Assembly: GCF_038789205.1 (NCBI RefSeq)
Contig: NZ_CP128355.1
Location: 1,488,001 to 1,552,000 of the forward strand
From: Staphylococcus hsinchuensis
GTDB taxonomy: Bacteria; Bacillota; Bacilli; Staphylococcales; Staphylococcaceae
Reading direction: 5' to 3'
Length of the DNA: 64,000 bases
In this document: in pieces, positions 8,453-18,137 of the stretch
How positions within the stretch are numbered: the first letter of the stretch is position 1
How the letters are laid out: every line of letters begins with the position of its first letter
Notes under the pieces: model-generated
What the model saw: the letters and a program-made list of their open reading frames with translations, nothing else
Told to the model about the DNA's origin: nothing
The model's database searches: none
Made by a program: the position numbers and the translations under genes

Positions 8453-8486
8453 AAGGCTGAGACATTTTTTGTCTCAGCCTTCTTTA
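8453..8486 (+). terminator. Terminator after rpsP
   Basis: AAGGCTGAGAC (8453-8463) pairs perfectly with GTCTCAGCCTT (8471-8481), followed by CTTTACTT. The CTGAGAC core recurs in other terminators of this window. Confidence 0.85.
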
Positions 8487-8593
8487 CTTAGTAAGTTAAA
8501 TTTTAGAAATTGCTATGGTTGATCTAACTATAGCTTATGATTTAGGTAATACTTTGAGTAATGATACGTGTTATAATATAGTGAGTTTGGAAC

Positions 8594-8626
8594 ATGGCCA
8601 GCAATGGGTATCCGTGTGAATTTTAA
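8594..8626 (+). other. Possible 10-codon leader ORF before rimM
   Basis: An ATG at 8594 opens MASNGYPCEF followed by TAA, 18 bases before the rimM ATG. It lies behind a good -10 box (TATAAT at 8572-8577). A ribosome site is weak (TTGGAA), so translation is uncertain. It could equally be a structured untranslated leader. Confidence 0.25.
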
Positions 8627-8644
8627 AAAGCGGAGGGACAGAAT

Positions 8645-9151
8645 ATGAAAGTTGAAGTAGGTAAATTCGTTAATACACATGGTGTAAAAGGTGAAATTAA
8701 AATAAAATCAAATTCAGATTTTACAGATACACGTTTTCAACCAGGAGAAATTGTGACAATCGAACGTGAAGATCAACAACCTATCGAATTCACAATCGCT
8801 TCACACCGAGTACATAAAGGATTTCATTTAGTTACATTTGAAGGTGTAAACAATATTAATGATATCGAATATTTAAAGGGCGAAACTTTATTACAAGAAC
8901 GCGATCACGAAGAAATCGAATTAGGGGAACATGAATACTTCTATTCTGATATTATTGGTTGTACTGTGTTTGACGATGAGGGCACGCCAATTGGACGTGT
9001 GATTAATATTATGGAAACGGGTGCAAATGACGTCTGGATTGTCAAAGGTGAGAAAGAATATTTAATCCCATATATTGCAGATGTGGTGAAAGATGTAGAC
9101 GTAGAAGGTAGAAGTATTACAATTACACCAATGGAAGGGTTATTAGACTAA
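8645..9151 (+). CDS. rimM: Ribosome maturation factor RimM
   Basis: RimM (168 residues) helps mature the 3' domain of 16S rRNA around S19. It shows [16 protein letters not shown] at the N-terminus (RimM beta-barrel) and a C-terminal PRC-barrel with the motif [27 protein letters not shown] lies upstream of the ATG. The stop overlaps the trmD ATG by one base (TAATG), giving tight coupling. Confidence 0.97.
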   Translation: MKVEVGKFVNTHGVKGEIKIKSNSDFTDTRFQPGEIVTIEREDQQPIEFTIASHRVHKGFHLVTFEGVNNINDIEYLKGETLLQERDHEEIELGEHEYFYSDIIGCTVFDDEGTPIGRVINIMETGANDVWIVKGEKEYLIPYIADVVKDVDVEGRSITITPMEGLLD

Positions 9152-9888
9152 TGAAAATAGATTTTTTAACATTATTTCCAGAAATGTTTGATGGCGTTTT
9201 AAATCATTCAATTTTAAAAAGAGCGCAAGATAAATCATTATTACAAGTTCATACGCATAATTTTCGTGACTATGCTAATAATAAACACAATCAGGTAGAC
9301 GATTATCCATTTGGTGGGGGTCAAGGTATGGTATTGAAGCCTGAACCAATGTTTAATGCTTTAGAGCACATTGAACAAACAGCTGAATCACGTGTTATAT
9401 TAATGTGCCCTCAAGGCCGCCCATTCAGTCAAGAAATTGCTCAAGAATTGAGTGAATCAGATCATCTTGTGTTCATTTGTGGTCATTATGAAGGTTATGA
9501 CGAACGTATACGTGAACATTTAGTAACCGATGAAATCTCTATGGGTGATTATGTATTAACAGGTGGAGAATTACCGGCAATGGTAATGACAGATGCTATC
9601 GTAAGATTATTACCAGGTGTGCTAGGTAATCAACAGTCACATGAAGATGATTCTTTTCAAGACGGCTTATTAGAATTTCCTCAATACACACGTCCTCGAA
9701 ATTATAATGATATGGAAGTGCCTGAAGTGTTATTATCAGGAAATCATGCCCATATAGATGCTTGGAGACACGAACAAAAGTTAATCAGAACATGGGAGAA
9801 ACGTCCTGATTTATTAGAGCATTATGATCTTTCAGATAATGATAAAAAGATACTGGAAAATCACAAAAAGCAATTGAAAAATAAATAG
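9151..9888 (+). CDS. trmD: tRNA (guanine-37-N1)-methyltransferase TrmD
   Basis: TrmD (245 residues) methylates G37 next to the anticodon from S-adenosylmethionine and prevents +1 frameshifting. It is a SPOUT knotted enzyme: [17 protein letters not shown] near residue 50-66, then the knot segment [12 protein letters not shown] and [17 protein letters not shown] near residue 130-145. The ATG overlaps the rimM stop. Its own stop lies inside the predicted rplS leader structure. Confidence 0.98.
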   Translation: MKIDFLTLFPEMFDGVLNHSILKRAQDKSLLQVHTHNFRDYANNKHNQVDDYPFGGGQGMVLKPEPMFNALEHIEQTAESRVILMCPQGRPFSQEIAQELSESDHLVFICGHYEGYDERIREHLVTDEISMGDYVLTGGELPAMVMTDAIVRLLPGVLGNQQSHEDDSFQDGLLEFPQYTRPRNYNDMEVPEVLLSGNHAHIDAWRHEQKLIRTWEKRPDLLEHYDLSDNDKKILENHKKQLKNK

Positions 9889-9990
9889 CAGTGTGCTAAT
9901 ATATTTTAAGTGTGCGAAGCACGAAAAATCACTATGGTCCGCTGCTATATTTTGTCGAGGCAAGAACATAGGCTGAAGGAGAGAATAAAT
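9885..9990 (+). promoter_or_regulatory. Putative L19 leader (autoregulatory element before rplS)
   Basis: The trmD-rplS spacer folds: ATAGCAG (9885-9891, overlapping the trmD stop) pairs with CTGCTAT (9942-9948) and encloses a small hairpin GTGC-GAA-GCAC at about 9912-9922. The position matches the L19 leader known in low-GC Gram-positives. The pairing is seen; assignment to that leader family is inference. Confidence 0.55.
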
Positions 9991-9991
9991 T

Positions 9992-10342
9992 ATGAGTAAT
10001 CACAAATTAATCGAAGCAGTTACACAATCACAATTACGCACAGATATCCCTTCATTCCGTCCAGGTGACTCTTTAAGAGTACACGTACGTATTATTGAAG
10101 GTAACCGTGAGCGTATCCAAGTATTCGAAGGTGTAGTTATCAAACGTCGCGGTGGAGGTATTTCAGAAACTTTCACAGTACGTAAGATTTCTTCAGGTGT
10201 AGGTGTTGAACGTACATTCCCATTACACACACCTAAAATCGAAAAAATCGAAGTTAGACGTCGTGGTAAAGTACGTCGTGCTAAATTATACTACTTACGT
10301 GAATTACGTGGTAAAGCTGCTCGAATCAAAGAAATTCGTTAA
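9992..10342 (+). CDS. rplS: 50S ribosomal protein L19
   Basis: A complete 116-residue L19, located at the 30S-50S interface. It shows [40 protein letters not shown] and the C-terminal [27 protein letters not shown] precedes the ATG. It closes the rimM-trmD-rplS operon and is followed by a strong terminator. Confidence 0.98.
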   Translation: MSNHKLIEAVTQSQLRTDIPSFRPGDSLRVHVRIIEGNRERIQVFEGVVIKRRGGGISETFTVRKISSGVGVERTFPLHTPKIEKIEVRRRGKVRRAKLYYLRELRGKAARIKEIR

Positions 10343-10391
10343 TCAGCAAATAAGGTTTAAACAAAGTACAGTTTTAAGCAATTTACGATAT

Positions 10392-10432
10392 AAAAAAGGT
10401 CTGAGACATTTTCAGTGTCTCAGACCTTTTTT
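10392..10432 (+). terminator. Terminator after rplS
   Basis: GGTCTGAGACA (10398-10408) and TGTCTCAGACC (10416-10426) form an 11-bp stem with A6 before and T6 after, so it can work in both directions. Confidence 0.9.
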
Positions 10433-10553
10433 GTATAATAATAAATTTCATTTTATGATGTACATTTTATTGTGAAGGATGACTTGATGAAATCGAGACG
10501 AAAACGATAATAGTCAGTTTAAATATAGATGTATGAACAAATTTTGAAATTGT

Positions 10554-10738
10554 TAATAAAAAAGTGGGAGTAGGACAGAAATCGAATTTTTATTAAAGAT
10601 TTCGCAGTCCCATCCCGGCAAGGATGACTAGGATTGAAAAAAGCTTATTATAAGCGCATTTTCAATTCAGACATCTACTGCCAAGTTGATAAAGAGTCTG
10701 AGAAACCTATGTTTATCTCAGACTCGTCCTTTTTTTAT
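10554..10738 (+). repeat. Dispersed intergenic repeat, copy A
   Basis: This segment matches, at roughly 80% by eye, the reverse complement of 63057-63230. Shared blocks are GGACAGAAATC, AGATTTCG, GGATTGAAAAAAGCTT, CATTTTCA, TTCAGACAT and a terminal CTGAGA hairpin. It folds into a first hairpin (GGACAGAAATC with GATTTCGCAGTCC) and a terminal one. It fills most of the 428-bp gene-free stretch between rplS and the convergent yfhO gene; the remaining bases show nothing further. Confidence 0.75.
10694..10738. terminator. Terminator-like hairpin at the end of repeat copy A
   Basis: GAGTCTGAGA (10694-10703) pairs with TCTCAGACTC (10716-10725) and is followed on the plus strand by GTCC and seven T. 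It lies between convergent genes and may also end the yfhO transcript. Confidence 0.7.
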
Positions 10739-10770
10739 TATACGGAACAATTAAATGGATTGTTACGTAA

Positions 10771-13398
10771 TTATTTTTTAACTTTTAACTTGTGTCTCAA
10801 CCACCATGTGAAACCAATACTGAGTATGATTCCAATACTACTTAGGAGAATTAATAAAAGTGTGTGTGGTGGTGTATAACTGAGTTTAATCGTTTGTTGT
10901 CCTTTTTCTACTGGGATCACGGTCATTATACCGTTACCTTGTTGTACTGGAACTTGCTTACCATTTGCTTGTGCATGCATACCTTCTCTATAGGCCATTG
11001 GCAACACGATATAACCATGATCATTTTTATCTTTGTGAATTGTATAACCTGAACGTGTTTGCTTAACATCTACTTTATCTAGCCTATGTGTAGCTTGTTT
11101 TAATGTATGATAATTTTCACCATAAATGCCTTTAATGTTAAAGCGGTATTGTCCTTTAGATAATTTAATATCTAAATTTTGATTCGCTTTAACGCGCATA
11201 GTTACAGGCGATACAAAACGTCTATATTTATAAGAAAGTTCATTACGGTGTTGGTTATATTCATTTACAGCTACATCATGTTGTTTGTCAGGAGAGAGTA
11301 ACTCTACATCCATCTCAACATACATATCTTTATATTTATTAGCAATTGAAGATGGAAGGTGATAAGAAACGCCGCCTTTATCTTGTTCGATGATTAAATG
11401 ACCTTTATCATCTCGATGTGCATTGTGTAATTCAGATTTAGTTTTATTTAATAAATTTTGATTTAATTTTAAATGGCTGTTTGCTTTATGTTTATTATCG
11501 TTAAACACGACACCCTTCAACATAGCTTGTTCACGGTCCAGCGGTGATTTCAGTTCATCTTTATCGTAAACTTTATGTGCGATATGTGCACTTGGATAGT
11601 CAATTTGGTTTGTTGAATGAATAAATGATTCTTTATCTGAGTGTTTTACAATATCGTGTTGTTTGAACCCATAAGACATGTTTAAATCATTCGGTCTTCT
11701 AAAGCGGTCTTTGACGTCCCATAAAGCCATCTCGTTAGCTCTATTTGACATTAATCGATAGGTACTATTTTTATCCACCGGCATATTAATTTGAAGTTGT
11801 TTATCATAGTATTTCAAAATATCTCCATCAAATATACTTGAATATAGTGCAATCCCATCAAAATGATAAATCATTGGTGAGTTCAATCCATATGCCGACA
11901 TGTAATCTATACGTGATAAAGGATCGTCACTGTGTTTTTCATTGACTTGTTTAATGCTTTGATTGAGTGCTTTACTTTTATAACTTGAATCATTCATATT
12001 ATTTAAAGTTGATTCATATCTTACTACATTATTATGGTGATCATTACTTAAAATGACGATTTGTTGAATTAGTAATAGGGCGACTAATGTTATTAAAGTC
12101 CAAGGTTTCGTCATTAGTTTACGTTTGAACAGTATCAAACCGATAAACAACATGAGAACTAAGCAAACGTACATCCATGTCATAACTTCATTTTTAACGA
12201 CTAATGACATGACAAACATGATGAGTAGTGTTGGTGTACAGGCATAGACATAATCTTTAAATGTCAGTTCCGATAAATGTTGAATAAATAATGCAATCAG
12301 ACCAGCCGTCGTTAATGCTAAGATATAAACCCAACGTCGTTCTGGTGTTGAAAAACCGTTAAACATACTATCGAAGTAGGGCGTTAATGAACCAATTAAC
12401 ATAATCCATGTTGCAACAGCGAATAAACGATAATAGTAATGACGGTATAGCTTAAACGATAATAGTGCTACGACGGCAATAATTGAAACGGTTATGTAAA
12501 AACCATTACTGAAGAAATGTTTCTGTCTAGCAAAGTTTGTAAACATTTCAATTTTAAAATGGGGATTACTGACACGATCATTATTTAAAAATGAAGAAAC
12601 ACCAGTATAGAATCCCCAAATACCTATTAATGTACTTATGAACACCGCTATTGGTATAACCCATAATTTTTGTTTGCGTGTAATGCTATCTTGAGGGTGA
12701 GGATAAACACATCTATATATGTAATATGCTAAAACAACTATAGCCTCGTAGTAACTGAAATAGAAATTTGAAAATAGTGTTAAAGCAATAGCGAAAATAA
12801 ATAATCCTGCTTTTCTTTCTTTAAATAAGCGTTCCAATCCCCATAAAGATAAAGGTAAGAAAATAAATAAATCGCCGTAATAAGACCAAGTAAAATTAAA
12901 ATGTATCATTGTCGTTGAAGCGCCAAATAGCATAGCGCTTATAAAAGTGGTAACAAATTTAAATCTCAAATATCTAAAATAATAGAACGCTATAACAAAC
13001 CCTGCGACACCTTTAAAAAATGAAACAATGAGTTGATTTGTCGCCCAGAAATGTAATGAATGCGGATTAGCATGAAATACTGTTTCACTAATCCACACAA
13101 AAATAAAATTAATGTAAGTAAATGGTGATGTGGCATAATAATATGATAAATCTTTTATGTAATCGCCGCCTAAACCAAATGAATGATCATAAAAACTCTT
13201 GAATTGGGAAATATGCTCATATAAATACATTTGGAAAGGCATCATTTGTCGATAGCCATCACCAGATCCACTAAAGACAATGCCTTGAGTAATGTAACGA
13301 TAAATATAAGGGGCGTAAGCCATAAAGCTTACGGCGACCCCTAATGCTAATATGGTTAGCAATCTTGTAAATTTATTAGACCAGATCTTATTTAACAT
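10771..13398 (-). CDS. YfhO-family multi-pass membrane protein (downstream paralog)
   Basis: This 875-residue protein of the YfhO family has GT-C-like topology. It has an N-terminal helix, an extracellular loop with the family motif GDGYRQMMPFQMYLYEH, then a dozen or so hydrophobic helices to about residue 450. A large extracytoplasmic beta-rich domain follows, and a last helix (LLLILLSSIGIILSIGFTWW) before a basic C-terminus. YfhO proteins in Bacillus and Listeria are linked to sugar decoration of lipoteichoic acid; a similar cell-envelope glycosylation role is inferred here. The start at 13398 is preferred because GAGGT lies 6 bases ahead. It is 61 bp behind a second YfhO gene and shares its layout, so the pair arose by duplication. 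Confidence 0.85.
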   Translation of the reverse strand: MLNKIWSNKFTRLLTILALGVAVSFMAYAPYIYRYITQGIVFSGSGDGYRQMMPFQMYLYEHISQFKSFYDHSFGLGGDYIKDLSYYYATSPFTYINFIFVWISETVFHANPHSLHFWATNQLIVSFFKGVAGFVIAFYYFRYLRFKFVTTFISAMLFGASTTMIHFNFTWSYYGDLFIFLPLSLWGLERLFKERKAGLFIFAIALTLFSNFYFSYYEAIVVLAYYIYRCVYPHPQDSITRKQKLWVIPIAVFISTLIGIWGFYTGVSSFLNNDRVSNPHFKIEMFTNFARQKHFFSNGFYITVSIIAVVALLSFKLYRHYYYRLFAVATWIMLIGSLTPYFDSMFNGFSTPERRWVYILALTTAGLIALFIQHLSELTFKDYVYACTPTLLIMFVMSLVVKNEVMTWMYVCLVLMLFIGLILFKRKLMTKPWTLITLVALLLIQQIVILSNDHHNNVVRYESTLNNMNDSSYKSKALNQSIKQVNEKHSDDPLSRIDYMSAYGLNSPMIYHFDGIALYSSIFDGDILKYYDKQLQINMPVDKNSTYRLMSNRANEMALWDVKDRFRRPNDLNMSYGFKQHDIVKHSDKESFIHSTNQIDYPSAHIAHKVYDKDELKSPLDREQAMLKGVVFNDNKHKANSHLKLNQNLLNKTKSELHNAHRDDKGHLIIEQDKGGVSYHLPSSIANKYKDMYVEMDVELLSPDKQHDVAVNEYNQHRNELSYKYRRFVSPVTMRVKANQNLDIKLSKGQYRFNIKGIYGENYHTLKQATHRLDKVDVKQTRSGYTIHKDKNDHGYIVLPMAYREGMHAQANGKQVPVQQGNGIMTVIPVEKGQQTIKLSYTPPHTLLLILLSSIGIILSIGFTWWLRHKLKVKK

Positions 13399-13459
13399 GG
13401 TCATACCTCATAACTGCAATTCTCCTTTTATTAATTTAAATTTAGCTAACATATGAATG

Positions 13460-16030
13460 TTAGTCCTTTCGACGACGTACCCAAATTACACTAACAACGA
13501 TCCCGATTATAGAAACAATTAACATTGTATACCAAAGTTTAGGGCGATATTTAATGATTATTTCTTTGTCCTTTGATGAAACTGGCACGCCCGTCATCAT
13601 ATAATTGACTTTTTTAGGTGAGACTTTTCTTCCATCAACGTAAGCGACCATCCCTTCACGATAAGGAATATTAACTACTGCTGTACCCTTGTTATGTTCT
13701 TTTAAATTGACTTTAACGCCATTTTTAATATCGTGATAGTGATGACCTTGCGTTCGCTTTTGTTTCGCTTGTTTTAATTTTTTATAATTTTCACCATCAA
13801 GGCGTAGAAACTTCACATCAAATGTGCCTTTAGGACTCAGTTCAATATATATATTACCATTTTTATCTGGTTTGGTTCTATAAAGTTGTGTATCAACCCC
13901 TGTGCGATAAGTAGAATTGTTGAAAAGTCTACTATTGAGATAACCATTAACATTGACAGTATAATTACTATCTGGTTGACCGCGGTTTATTTTCATAGTC
14001 ACATAGTAATCTTCATAACGTTTACGTACATCTTTAGGGATATGGATTTTGAAACGGTCTTCAGCTTTACTCAGTTGATATTTATCATGGCTAATTTTTT
14101 TCATATCTTCGTACGTTGTTTTGGACTCTCTAAAAAGGTTAGGTGATTGATCATCGTATTTTTTACCTTGATTTTCCATAATAACGCCATCCATCATAGC
14201 ATGCTCTCTATCTATGGCAGAATGTATGCTTTGCGCATTATATACGTTATTCGTTACAGAAACGGCAGGTAAGTTCAATGTGTTTTCAAACACTCTATAC
14301 TGACCTGATGATTTTATCTGTTTAAAATGTTCAGGAACGTTATGTTGATATTCTTTCAACATTAAATAACGTACAGAGAACAAACTTGCTATATTTTGAC
14401 GTCCATTAGTAGTTTGGTACCTGCTGAGTGATTCGTTCTTTAAGTTGATCTTCATAGCATCGTAGTAAAAATCAAGTATATTATGATCGAAAATACTTGA
14501 ATATAGACTTAAACCTTTAAAGTTTTGATACATTGGGGTATTATCTTGTTCGTTTACACGCCAATCTATGCGTTCATCCTCATTTTTATCGTGTTTCATT
14601 TCTGACACGAGTTGTCGTTGTAATGGCGTACTATACTTACTCGCATTCGTATAAAATTTGCTCGCACGTTCTACGTGATCTTGGAAGAAAATTTGATTTC
14701 GTGTAAATACGATTGAAACAAAAACAGTAAGTATCATAATTGCAATTGCATAAAAATAACTTAGTTTTTTACGTTCATTTTTATGGTTAACAAGTAAAAC
14801 TAATAAACCGACCAATGTCACAACGGGTGCAAACCATAGCCATGCCACATAATTATCGAAACGCCACGCACTTATGAAGATAATAGCTAAACCAAGAATA
14901 GACGTTACCACATAATTTACTATTGAAACTGAACGAAAATGTTTAACGTATAAGCCGATAAGCATGGCTGAATTAAATGCTAACAAGTAATGCCAACGCT
15001 TTTGAGGCGCTGATAAACCATTAAATAACTGATCAACAAATGGTACAAAACTCGCGATGATTGAAATAATAGTAAGTACCGCAAATAATCTAAAATAGTA
15101 ATGTTTATACAATTTGAAAGCCAACAATGCTTGTACAGTGACGAATAATATGACGATTAAATAATTATCATAAAAAATATCTGTATTTTGATTAAATTTT
15201 TCAAACATATCCACATGTCCGCGAAATGGTACGCGTCGGTTATTTAAAAAGCTTTGAATTCCATGTGAAAAGGTGAATAAACTACAGATTAACGCTAATA
15301 TTGCTGCAATTGTTATTGTTTTCAGTGCTTTAAGCCTAGGTAGTATATCATCTTTATGTTTAAAGACGAGTCTTACAATAAGATAGATGAGACCTGTAAG
15401 TAATTGATAATATGCAAAGTAAAAATTGTTTACCAATGAAAGTGCACTGATAACTATAAACCAACCAATTTTCCCGTTTTTTAAATAACGTTCAATTGAC
15501 CATAGTAATAATGGTAATAAGATAAATATGTCACTGAAAAATGGCCAATAGACTGTAAATCGGAAATATAAAGGTGAAACAACAAAAATAAATGCTGTGA
15601 AAAGTGATATTTTTTTATTATGTGTAATGTAATTTACATATAGATACGTTGCATACATTGCAATTGCTGATTTGATGACTGAAACTATAAGCGCATTCGT
15701 CATCCAGAACATCATAGAAGATGTATCTAACGGAATAAAAATCTTTAAAAATGCAATGATGATGACATTGATAATAAATAATATGTTAGTGGTGAAATAA
15801 TAGCTTAAGTCAGTAAAGAAATCGCCACCTAAGCCAAAATCAGTAGAGTAAAACCAATTGCCATGCGACCATTGGTTATATAAATATTTTTGAATCGGAA
15901 CCATTTGTTCCATGCCATCATTGGGTCCTGTGAAAAGAACGCCATCATGGAAAAAACGATAAATGATATATCCGTGACCAATGATAGCTAAAAATAAGAA
16001 TAAAAATATATATAACTTGTTACGATTCAT
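13460..16030 (-). CDS. YfhO-family multi-pass membrane protein (upstream paralog)
   Basis: This 856-residue protein is homologous to the neighbouring YfhO protein: GPNDGMEQMVPIQKYLYNQW at about residue 35-54, FGLGGDFFTDLSYYFTTN, many hydrophobic helices, an RRxHYLLAFN-like segment near 345 and a C-terminal extracytoplasmic domain. That domain carries the shared INREHAMMDGV-type motif (here SAIDREHAMMDGVI) and PYREGM, and a final helix precedes a basic tail (RRRKD). AGGAG lies upstream of the ATG. It probably starts a two-gene minus-strand operon. Both proteins are full length. The substrate is unknown; a lipid-linked sugar donor would fit the family. Confidence 0.85.
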   Translation of the reverse strand: MNRNKLYIFLFLFLAIIGHGYIIYRFFHDGVLFTGPNDGMEQMVPIQKYLYNQWSHGNWFYSTDFGLGGDFFTDLSYYFTTNILFIINVIIIAFLKIFIPLDTSSMMFWMTNALIVSVIKSAIAMYATYLYVNYITHNKKISLFTAFIFVVSPLYFRFTVYWPFFSDIFILLPLLLWSIERYLKNGKIGWFIVISALSLVNNFYFAYYQLLTGLIYLIVRLVFKHKDDILPRLKALKTITIAAILALICSLFTFSHGIQSFLNNRRVPFRGHVDMFEKFNQNTDIFYDNYLIVILFVTVQALLAFKLYKHYYFRLFAVLTIISIIASFVPFVDQLFNGLSAPQKRWHYLLAFNSAMLIGLYVKHFRSVSIVNYVVTSILGLAIIFISAWRFDNYVAWLWFAPVVTLVGLLVLLVNHKNERKKLSYFYAIAIMILTVFVSIVFTRNQIFFQDHVERASKFYTNASKYSTPLQRQLVSEMKHDKNEDERIDWRVNEQDNTPMYQNFKGLSLYSSIFDHNILDFYYDAMKINLKNESLSRYQTTNGRQNIASLFSVRYLMLKEYQHNVPEHFKQIKSSGQYRVFENTLNLPAVSVTNNVYNAQSIHSAIDREHAMMDGVIMENQGKKYDDQSPNLFRESKTTYEDMKKISHDKYQLSKAEDRFKIHIPKDVRKRYEDYYVTMKINRGQPDSNYTVNVNGYLNSRLFNNSTYRTGVDTQLYRTKPDKNGNIYIELSPKGTFDVKFLRLDGENYKKLKQAKQKRTQGHHYHDIKNGVKVNLKEHNKGTAVVNIPYREGMVAYVDGRKVSPKKVNYMMTGVPVSSKDKEIIIKYRPKLWYTMLIVSIIGIVVSVIWVRRRKD

Positions 16031-16301
16031 ATGCGATCTCCTAAAAAGTTTAGATATATAATCATTTTAACTATGTTTCTTTAATTAAGTTAAAATAAAA
16101 TATTAAAATCTACTTAAAAATATGTATTCCTCATTTAAAATAATCGTTTTTAATAGTAACAATGCAAAGAAAATGGTATTTTTGAAAATCACCATGAGTA
16201 AAAGTCTAACCTTAAAAAAGGAATAGAGTTATGAAAAGTGAGGTTATTTGTAAGAAATTCATTTATAATAATAAGTAATAAACAAACTTTCTCTACAAAA
16301 T

Positions 16302-16330
16302 TTATACACGTTCGCATCACATGTTATGAT
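16302..16330 (+). promoter_or_regulatory. Candidate promoter for rbgA-rnhB
   Basis: TTATAC (16302-16307), a 17-base spacer and TATGAT (16325-16330) lie about 60 bp before rbgA. It is the best promoter seen in the 360-bp divergent gap between yfhO and rbgA. The rest of that gap (16031-16300) is AT-rich and shows no gene or clear hairpin. Confidence 0.5.
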
Positions 16331-16390
16331 GCAATGGTGAAAAAAGTGATTTTGTAAATGTGTTTAATTGAATATAGAAAGGTGATAAAA

Positions 16391-17251
16391 ATGGTAATTC
16401 AATGGTATCCAGGCCATATGGCAAAGGCCAAAAGAGAAGTTGCCGAACAATTAAAAAAGGTCGATGTTGTATTTGAACTTGTCGATGCACGTATTCCATA
16501 TAGCTCTCGAAATCCTGTAATAGATGAAGTAATCCAACAAAAGCCTCGTGTCGTAATTTTAAATAAAAAAGATATGTCTAATTTAAAAGAACTGGAAAAG
16601 TGGGAAACTTATTTTAAAGCACAAGGTTACTTTCCAGTCGCAATAGACGCGAAACACGGTAAAGGACTAAAACAAGTAGAGCAAGCCGCAACTAAAGCAA
16701 CAGAAGAAAAATTTGCGAAAGAAAAAGCGAAAGGTTTAAAACCGAGAGCGATTAGAGCGATGATTGTCGGTATACCAAATGTAGGTAAATCAACACTCAT
16801 AAACAAATTATCCAAGCAATCAATCGCAAAAACTGGTAATACGCCAGGCGTGACGAAACAACAACAATGGATTAAAGTAGGCAAATCATTACAACTATTA
16901 GATACACCTGGTATATTGTGGCCTAAGTTCGAAGATCAAACAATTGGTAAGAAATTGAGTATAACAGGTGCGATTAAGGATAGTATCGTGCATTTAGATG
17001 AAGTCGCGATATACGGTTTAGACTTTTTAAAAGCGCATGATATTGAAGGGCTGAAACAACACTTTGATGTTGATTTATCTGACGAAGATGAAAATTTAGA
17101 TTGGTTTGAAGCTATTGGACGAAGAAGAGGTATGCTACAAAAAGGAAACGAAGTAGATTATGAAGCGGTGATAGACGCAATTATTTATGATGTACGCAAT
17201 GCAAAAGTTGGTACGTATACCTTTGATTTATATGATGAAATGGACGTGTAA
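16391..17251 (+). CDS. rbgA: Ribosome biogenesis GTPase RbgA (YlqF)
   Basis: RbgA (286 residues) is a circularly permuted GTPase needed for late assembly of the 50S subunit (uL16 incorporation). The N-terminus [17 protein letters not shown] is the family hallmark. G4 NKKDM near residue 58 precedes G1 [14 protein letters not shown] near 128 and G3 DTPGIL near 173, which shows the permuted order. AGAAAGGTG precedes the ATG at 16391; the longer frame upstream has no ribosome site. It is closely coupled to rnhB. Confidence 0.97.
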   Translation: MVIQWYPGHMAKAKREVAEQLKKVDVVFELVDARIPYSSRNPVIDEVIQQKPRVVILNKKDMSNLKELEKWETYFKAQGYFPVAIDAKHGKGLKQVEQAATKATEEKFAKEKAKGLKPRAIRAMIVGIPNVGKSTLINKLSKQSIAKTGNTPGVTKQQQWIKVGKSLQLLDTPGILWPKFEDQTIGKKLSITGAIKDSIVHLDEVAIYGLDFLKAHDIEGLKQHFDVDLSDEDENLDWFEAIGRRRGMLQKGNEVDYEAVIDAIIYDVRNAKVGTYTFDLYDEMDV

Positions 17252-17253
17252 CT

Positions 17254-18036
17254 TTGAATGACAAGATGACGATTAAGGAAATTAAAGGTTTATTACAATC
17301 TGTATATACAATAAATGAAATTCAACAGTTATCAATATATAACGACCAACGAAAAAGTGTACAACAAGCAATTAAATCAAGAGTTAAGCAACTAGAACAA
17401 CAGCAACGATTACTTGAAGAATATGAAACAATGTCGCAATTTGAGAATAATATTTTAAAAAATGGTGAAAATGCATTGATTTGTGGTATAGATGAAGTGG
17501 GTAGAGGCCCGCTTGCAGGTCCGGTTGTTGCCTGTGCAGTCATATTGAATGAGGATCATGCATATACTGGTTTAAATGATTCGAAAAAACTTTCTCACGT
17601 AAAGCGCCAACACTTAGAGCGTCAACTTACGGAGACATTGCGTGATTATGCTTACGGCTATGCATCAGTAGAAGAGATTGATTCAATGAACATATATGAA
17701 GCTACAAAAGTAGCAATGAAACGTGCTATTGATAGTTTAAAAATACAACCAACGCATCTACTTATTGACGCAATGGAATTAGATGTTGAAATTGAACAGC
17801 AATCACTTATAAAAGGTGATTCAAGAAGTGTTTCAATTGCGGCTGCGAGTGTATTAGCTAAAGAACATCGTGATCGTTATATGCGTGATTTAGGCGAGCG
17901 ATATCCCGAATATGGTTTCGAACGAAATGCGGGGTATGGCACGAAACAACACCTCGAAGCAATTAGACAACAAGGTGTTCTTGCACATCATCGAAAGTCA
18001 TTTGAACCAATTCGATCTCTTTATAAGAATATTTGA
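17254..18036 (+). CDS. rnhB: Ribonuclease HII
   Basis: RNase HII (260 residues) cleaves RNA in RNA-DNA hybrids, including single ribonucleotides in DNA. The catalytic core starts with [20 protein letters not shown] near residue 75, followed by [14 protein letters not shown] and the [13 protein letters not shown] end. An N-terminal extension of about 70 residues is usual in Bacillus-type RNase HII. The TTG at 17254 is 2 bases after the rbgA stop; an ATG at 17266 is an alternative and neither has a strong ribosome site, so translation is probably coupled. Confidence 0.95.
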   Translation: MNDKMTIKEIKGLLQSVYTINEIQQLSIYNDQRKSVQQAIKSRVKQLEQQQRLLEEYETMSQFENNILKNGENALICGIDEVGRGPLAGPVVACAVILNEDHAYTGLNDSKKLSHVKRQHLERQLTETLRDYAYGYASVEEIDSMNIYEATKVAMKRAIDSLKIQPTHLLIDAMELDVEIEQQSLIKGDSRSVSIAAASVLAKEHRDRYMRDLGERYPEYGFERNAGYGTKQHLEAIRQQGVLAHHRKSFEPIRSLYKNI

Positions 18037-18070
18037 TTAATAAATATTTTAAAATAACATAGTAAATCAG

Positions 18071-18099
18071 TTTACAATAGCGCTTTCATTACTTATAAT
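18071..18099 (+). promoter_or_regulatory. Sigma-A promoter for sucCD
   Basis: TTTACA (18071-18076) and TATAAT (18094-18099) with a 17-base spacer lie 38 bp before the sucC ATG. Confidence 0.75.
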
Positions 18100-18137
18100 T
18101 AAATATGAACTTAACCTAAGAAACAGGAGGATGGAGA

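Noticed and set aside
10203..10475. 90-codon frame overlapping the end of rplS
   Set aside because: It is a shifted reading of rplS that runs through its terminator.
10634..10879. 81-codon frame running from repeat A into the yfhO gene
   Set aside because: It lies on the strand opposite to a real gene and within a noncoding repeat; no ribosome site.
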